This document shows, one piece after another, positions 60,422-64,000 of a DNA stretch of 64,000 bases. This stretch comes from Paenibacillus polymyxa (GTDB lineage: Bacteria; Bacillota; Bacilli; Paenibacillales; Paenibacillaceae), in contig NZ_CP049783.1 of assembly GCF_015710975.1 (NCBI RefSeq), positions 1,857,501 to 1,921,500 of the forward strand, written 5' to 3'. Numbering within the stretch: position 1 is the stretch's first letter; each line of letters starts with the position of its first letter. Under the pieces are notes generated by a model, which was not told the origin of the DNA, made no database searches, and was given only the letters and a program-made list of their open reading frames with translations. Made by a program: the position numbers and the translations under genes.

Positions 60422-60450
60422 TTGACAATTTAGTAAGGGTACCTTATATT
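60422..60450 (+). promoter_or_regulatory. Promoter of the ABC exporter
   Basis: Consensus TTGACA (60422-60427), 17-base spacer, TATATT (60445-60450). Confidence 0.8.
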
Positions 60451-60473
60451 ATTAGCAAGGTACCCTTACTAAA
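60429..60473. promoter_or_regulatory. Probable MarR operator
   Basis: Perfect 17-base arms TTTAGTAAGGGTACCTT (60429-60445) and AAGGTACCCTTACTAAA (60457-60473) around 11 bases, covering the spacer, -10 and start site. Confidence 0.8.
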
Positions 60474-60493
60474 TGCGCAAAGGAGAAAACAGA

Positions 60494-61423
60494 ATGACAG
60501 AGCTAGCCATTTCAACTAAAGAGATCGTTAAAGAGTTTCCTAACAAGCGAGCAGTCGATGGTATTTCTTTGGATATTAAGAAAGGAGAGATCTTCGGTAT
60601 TCTGGGTCCGAATGGTGCAGGAAAGACAACTTTCTTACGAATGCTTGCAACGATTACTAAAGTGTCAAAAGGCAAAGCAATGATTTTTGGCAAAGACGTC
60701 ACCAAAGACGCTCAAAAGGTTCGAAGTTTGATTGGCTTGACGGGCCAATATGCAACCGTTGATGAGGAATTGACCGCGATGGAAAACCTGAAGCTCTTTG
60801 GGCAATTGAATGGTTTATCAGCGAGTCAATCCAAAGCGAGGGCTCTTGAACTTCTCAACCAGTTTTCATTAACCGAGGCAAAGGATCGACCGATTCGTGA
60901 ATTTTCGGGCGGGATGCGTAGACGGTTGGATTTATCGGTGAGTTTAATCGTGAAGCCCCCACTCATTTTTCTTGATGAACCGACAACGGGCTTAGACCCA
61001 CGCACACGAGGAGAGATGTGGGAAGTGATCCGCAACTTGGCAAGCGACGGGGCAACGATCTTGCTGACAACTCAGTATTTGGAGGAAGCGGATCAACTAG
61101 CAGATCGACTAGCAATAATTAATCATGGAAGAATCATTTCTCAGGGAACGCCGAATGAATTGAAGTCTTTGTTAAGCGATACCCATTTTGAAATTACTCT
61201 GGAGTATATGAGGGACGCCGAAAGAGCCAAAGGACTAATCAAGGCGGAGATCGCTCAGGAGGCCATGATCTCACCCGAAGGAACCAAATTGACCGTTAAG
61301 CTGGCAGACACGAAAGTGATGACGAGATTACTATTAGATTTGACTCAGCAAGATATAGAAATCAAAGAGTTTTCGGTTAGAAAACCGACGCTTGATGAGG
61401 TGTTTTTGGAACTAACTAAATAA
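60494..61423 (+). CDS. ABC exporter ATP-binding protein (DrrA-like)
   Basis: 309-residue ATPase of the daunorubicin-resistance type. Walker A GILGPNGAGKTTFLRML near 34, Q-loop LTGQYATVDEELT, signature REFSGGMRRRLDLSVSL near 137, Walker B LIFLDEPTTGLDPRTR near 159, and the typical C-terminal FSVRKPTLDEVFLELT. The ATG at 60494 follows AAAGGAG. Pairs with the permease 14 bases downstream; substrate likely a drug or antibiotic. Confidence 0.93.
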   Translation: MTELAISTKEIVKEFPNKRAVDGISLDIKKGEIFGILGPNGAGKTTFLRMLATITKVSKGKAMIFGKDVTKDAQKVRSLIGLTGQYATVDEELTAMENLKLFGQLNGLSASQSKARALELLNQFSLTEAKDRPIREFSGGMRRRLDLSVSLIVKPPLIFLDEPTTGLDPRTRGEMWEVIRNLASDGATILLTTQYLEEADQLADRLAIINHGRIISQGTPNELKSLLSDTHFEITLEYMRDAERAKGLIKAEIAQEAMISPEGTKLTVKLADTKVMTRLLLDLTQQDIEIKEFSVRKPTLDEVFLELTK

Positions 61424-61437
61424 TTAGGGGGATAAAC

Positions 61438-62226
61438 ATGGAATCCATGATAAGCAAACAAAACAACTTAAAGAGCGCTCTGTATGATATTGTTGTAATG
61501 GCAAAAAGAATTATCCTGAAAATCAAACATAATCCCGATAAATTGATAGATGTAACCGTAATACCTATTTTCTTCATGATCGTCTTTTCTTATCTGTTCG
61601 GAGGTGCGATTGCTGGAGGTGTACAAGGATACTTGCCAATCATCGTGCCGGGAATTCTAATTCAAACACTGGTCATGTCGTCATCGGCAACGGGCACGCA
61701 ATTACGAGAAGATTTGGATACTGGCGTTTTTGATCGGTTTAAATCATTACCCATTGTCCGGATTGCTCCACTGGCTGGTTTAGTGGCATCAGATATTTTA
61801 CGATATGTCGCGGCGGCTTTTTTCTCGATCGGTACGGGCTTTATTCTTGGATGGCGTCCGGAAGCCGGGTTTGGGTGGTTGATCGTCGCTTCGCTTTTGG
61901 CCATATTCGGCGCATGCGCAATCAGTTGGGTATTTGCATTGATTGGTCTGCTATCCAAATCCGCATCAACGATTTCTAGTATTTCGACAATGGTTACCAT
62001 GATGATGTCGTTCCTATCCAACGCCTTCGTGCCTATTGATACGTTGCCCCATTTTTTGCAGAGCGTAGCTGAACATAATCCTATTACTTATTTGGTCACG
62101 GCTTTTAAAGATTTAGCCAATCATGGACAGTTCACTTCAAGCGCATCAATGACCATCTTTATCGGCATACTCCTTGTTATGATTGTCGCTCCAATTACAG
62201 TTAAAATATATAATAGAAAAATTTAG
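61438..62226 (+). CDS. ABC-2 type exporter permease (DrrB-like)
   Basis: 262-residue membrane protein with six segments, beginning VTVIPIFFMIVFSYLFGGAI (about 39-58) and ending MTIFIGILLVMIVAPITV. The ABC-2 signature region LSNAFVPIDTLPHFLQSVAE lies near 197. Start ATG 61438 with AGGGGG upstream. Downstream of its ATPase and followed by a terminator. Confidence 0.92.
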   Translation: MESMISKQNNLKSALYDIVVMAKRIILKIKHNPDKLIDVTVIPIFFMIVFSYLFGGAIAGGVQGYLPIIVPGILIQTLVMSSSATGTQLREDLDTGVFDRFKSLPIVRIAPLAGLVASDILRYVAAAFFSIGTGFILGWRPEAGFGWLIVASLLAIFGACAISWVFALIGLLSKSASTISSISTMVTMMMSFLSNAFVPIDTLPHFLQSVAEHNPITYLVTAFKDLANHGQFTSSASMTIFIGILLVMIVAPITVKIYNRKI

Positions 62227-62237
62227 TTAAAGTAAAG

Positions 62238-62266
62238 AAGGACAGGGGCGACCGCCCTGTCCTTTC
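62238..62266 (+). terminator. Exporter operon terminator
   Basis: AAGGACAGGG (62238-62247) pairs with CCCTGTCCTT (62255-62264), followed by TCTT. Confidence 0.8.
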
Positions 62267-62529
62267 TTCATAGATGAGGGAGGCTAAGGATGGCCCTGAA
62301 ACTTTCATTACCTATAGCTCGGAGAACCGAAATACAACGGCTTTTTTTTTCGCCGTTAGAGTGATAAGGTGAACCGTATCACAAGTAGGGCTAAATCTAT
62401 AGTTACAACAAGGGACCTCTTCGAAAAAAAATTCGGAGAGGCTCTTTGCTAAAATAGAAAGCCGGTTGGTTATCGGATATATATTCTGCTAAGTGATGTA
62501 GATGTCCGTTCCAGTCCAATTGCAACGGC
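62267..62529. other. Gap holding the right repeat and a displaced-looking hairpin
   Basis: No gene. It contains a run of T (62342-62350), the right copy of the rlmH-end repeat (62371-62396), and a hairpin CCTCTTCG / CGGAGAGG (about 62416-62439) with T-rich sequence after it. The hairpin could be the original rlmH terminator pushed away by insertion. Confidence 0.5.
62371..62396 (+). repeat. Right copy of the rlmH-end direct repeat (attR-like)
   Basis: Core GTATCACAAGTAGGGC; differs from the left copy only at T/C in TATCA(T/C)AA and at G/T seven bases from the end. Confidence 0.75.
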
Positions 62530-63357
62530 TTATTGCATAGGGTTGCCTTGCGCTGCATTCGAGACAGTCTCCCAGGCTTCCCAGGTGGCTAGACGGTCAG
62601 CATAGATGCCGCGTGCTATAGGCAGGACTTCCGAGCCGAGCACAAATCGTAGTGGGGGTTCCGCTGCGTCCACGATCTTGAGAACGGCTTCTGCAGTCGA
62701 TTGAGGGTTGCCGCGTTTCTCGGTTGATAGATGCGTGAACACCTGCTTCCGTACATCGGCATAGACGTCCATTTCCGGTACACGCCTACCTGAAGCGCCA
62801 AACTCAGTCGCATAGGCACCGGGTTCAAGCAGTGTCACCTTAATCCCAAAGTCCTTGACCTCTTGCACCAGGCTTTCGTGGAGTCCTTCGACCGCCCATT
62901 TGGAGGAGCAATAGAAGCCGATGAGCGGTCTTGCCTCGATCCCAAGGGAGCTTGAAACGCTGAGCAAATGGCCGTTGCCCTGCTTCCTCAGTAGTGGCAA
63001 GGCAGCTTGGATGACTCGAAGATAACCAAAATAGTTCGCATCAAACAGAGCGCGGACATCGGCTTCGCTTGCCTCCTCGATCATTCCGACCAAAGTATAA
63101 CCGGCATTGTTGAGGACAACGTCCAGCTTGCCGAAATGGGCATGAGCCCGCTGAACGACCTGGCGGACCTGCTCAGCATCCGTTACGTCGAGTGTCATGG
63201 GAAGAGCGAGATCTCCGAAACGTTCCTTCAAATCGGCAACGTCCTCCAATTTGCGGGCGGTAGCTGCAACTTTATCGCCACGCGTGAGCGCGGCTTCTGC
63301 CCATATGCGTCCTAAACCGCGAGAGGCCCCCGTGATAAACCAGACCTTTTTATCCAT
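62530..63357 (-). CDS. SDR-family NAD(P)-dependent oxidoreductase
   Basis: 275-residue classical short-chain dehydrogenase. Cofactor loop ITGASRGLGR at 8-17; NNAG near 87-90; catalytic Ser in LLSVSSSLG near 137 and YxxxK as FYCSSKWAVEG near 152; PGAYATEF after it. Substrate unknown. ATG 63357 follows AAAGGAGGAG. Divergent from a TetR regulator that probably controls it. Confidence 0.9.
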   Translation of the reverse strand: MDKKVWFITGASRGLGRIWAEAALTRGDKVAATARKLEDVADLKERFGDLALPMTLDVTDAEQVRQVVQRAHAHFGKLDVVLNNAGYTLVGMIEEASEADVRALFDANYFGYLRVIQAALPLLRKQGNGHLLSVSSSLGIEARPLIGFYCSSKWAVEGLHESLVQEVKDFGIKVTLLEPGAYATEFGASGRRVPEMDVYADVRKQVFTHLSTEKRGNPQSTAEAVLKIVDAAEPPLRFVLGSEVLPIARGIYADRLATWEAWETVSNAAQGNPMQ

Positions 63358-63402
63358 GGTATACTCCTCCTTTAAATTCCCTGTTCTGTGTGGGATACTT
63401 AA

Positions 63403-63431
63403 ATTAAAGCATCACAATACGATACCGTCAA
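63403..63431 (-). promoter_or_regulatory. Promoter of the SDR gene
   Basis: On the minus strand TTGACG (63431-63426), 17-base spacer, TTTAAT (63408-63403). Confidence 0.6.
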
Positions 63432-63439
63432 GTTCCGAA

Positions 63440-63449
63440 ACTAATTAGT
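63440..63449. promoter_or_regulatory. Palindrome ACTAATTAGT, candidate TetR operator
   Basis: Ten-base perfect palindrome between the divergent SDR and tetR-type genes, nine bases upstream of the SDR -35, set between TTCCGAAA and TGCCGAAA. Confidence 0.4.
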
Positions 63450-63472
63450 GCCGAAAAGGAAGGTTAAATGTA

Positions 63473-64000
63473 ATGAATAAAATGAAAAGTAGAGAGTCAA
63501 TCGGGTCTAAATTAGCTGACGAAGTAGCGGAAAAGCCAGAGAAAACATTAGGCCGGAAACGAGATCACACGCGGGATGCTAAAATCCTGGAAGCGACAAT
63601 CGACATCCTCGCCGAAGCCGGTTTCGATGGAATGACAATGGACATGGTCGCAGCTAGAGCGAAGGCCGGAAAGGCGACGGTGTATCGCCGCTGGTCCTCC
63701 AAGACAGAGTTAGTCCGAGATGCCTTAACCTGGATGAATCGAAATCATCTTGAGCTTCACCTCTTGCCCGATACGGGAACGTTGCGCGATGATCTGCTTG
63801 CGCTATTGAAGCCGCAATCGCTCGAAGAAGGTGAACGCAAACTTCGAGTACTCGCAGGCCTGGGCTCCTTTTTTTCGCAGAATCGGGAATCAATTAACGG
63901 AGAAATTTTCGAACCGTGGGCTGTAGTGAATCGTGAGCTCATGCAGCGGGCCGTCGGCCGCGGTGAAATCTCCACCCGTGCGGACATTGAAATGGCCTGC
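63473..64000 (+). CDS. TetR/AcrR-family regulator, 3' end outside window
   Basis: 176 codons visible, frame open at the window end. N-terminal extension of about 30 charged residues, then the TetR helix-turn-helix: AKILEATIDILAEAGFDGMT, MDMVAARAKAGKATVYRRWS, SKTELVRDAL. The ligand-binding half is partly visible. ATG 63473 after AAGGAAGG. Divergent from the SDR gene. Confidence 0.88.
   Translation, partial: MNKMKSRESIGSKLADEVAEKPEKTLGRKRDHTRDAKILEATIDILAEAGFDGMTMDMVAARAKAGKATVYRRWSSKTELVRDALTWMNRNHLELHLLPDTGTLRDDLLALLKPQSLEEGERKLRVLAGLGSFFSQNRESINGEIFEPWAVVNRELMQRAVGRGEISTRADIEMAC

Larger units (their letters stand above)
59691..62396. mobile_element. Putative SCC-like cassette at the 3' end of rlmH
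   Basis: About 2.7 kb bounded by direct repeats that include the rlmH terminal codons. Content: a bidirectional terminator, a MarR regulator and a two-gene ABC exporter. No recombinase is present, so it would be a non-autonomous or decayed element. The repeats are seen; the mobility is inferred from the known use of rlmH as the SCC attB. Confidence 0.5.

Noticed and set aside
62342..62350. Poly-T tract as a terminator
   Set aside because: No stable GC stem directly precedes it; the operon terminator is already at 62238-62266.

Overview
The window is a replication-origin region from a low-to-mid GC, endospore-forming Firmicute, most likely a Paenibacillus of the P. polymyxa type. The species is inferred from gene order and protein character; no database search was run. 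Genes left of about 10.2 kb (gyrA, gyrB, remB, recF, yaaA, dnaN, dnaA) lie almost all on the minus strand. Genes to the right (rpmH, rnpA, yidC, jag, mnmE, mnmG, rsmG, noc, parA, parB and onward) lie mostly on the plus strand. This is the expected leading-strand layout either side of a bipartite oriC with DnaA boxes both upstream of dnaA (10.5-10.8 kb) and between dnaA and dnaN (8.69-8.81 kb).

Region by region. 1-10 kb: gyrase, recombination and initiation genes; recF is split by a one-base frameshift. 10.2-11.25 kb: oriC. 11.25-21 kb: ribosome, RNase P, membrane insertion, tRNA modification and chromosome segregation genes, with one perfect parS embedded in the rsmG terminator and a near-perfect parS inside parB. 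21-26.3 kb: DUF4446, yyaC, mscS, yyzM, tRNA-Ser(CGA), small membrane and YjzC-like genes, then rpsF-ssb-rpsR. 26.3-32.5 kb: a five-gene oligopeptide ABC transporter operon. 32.6-38.8 kb: a PBP5-like protein lacking its catalytic serine, an LCP-family protein, a CBS protein, a MazG-like protein, yybS and gdpP. 38.8-42.2 kb: rplI, dnaC (replicative helicase) and purA, the last with a PurR-type operator and a long structured leader. 42.4-52.6 kb: a hypothetical membrane protein, an M23/LysM/G5 endopeptidase with a WalR box, then walRKHIJ and htrC.

From 52.6 kb the content becomes more accessory: a secreted GH5 cellulase with a cre site, a methyltransferase, a CxxH/CxxC protein, AraC and DinB proteins, two XRE regulators divergent from a frameshifted helical-repeat protein, then rlmH. 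The 3' end of rlmH is repeated almost exactly 2.7 kb downstream (24 of 26 bases), bracketing a MarR regulator plus a two-gene ABC exporter. rlmH is the classical insertion site of staphylococcal SCC elements, and the repeat carries the same TATCA(T/C)AA core. This segment therefore looks like a miniature SCC-like cassette or scar without its own recombinase, and is the most interesting feature of the window. Beyond it lie a divergent SDR oxidoreductase and a TetR regulator that runs off the window end.

Caution: two apparent frameshifts (recF, and the gene at 58.2-59.0 kb) both sit in short G runs, so sequencing or assembly error is a serious alternative to real inactivation. All promoter, operator and terminator calls were made by eye.
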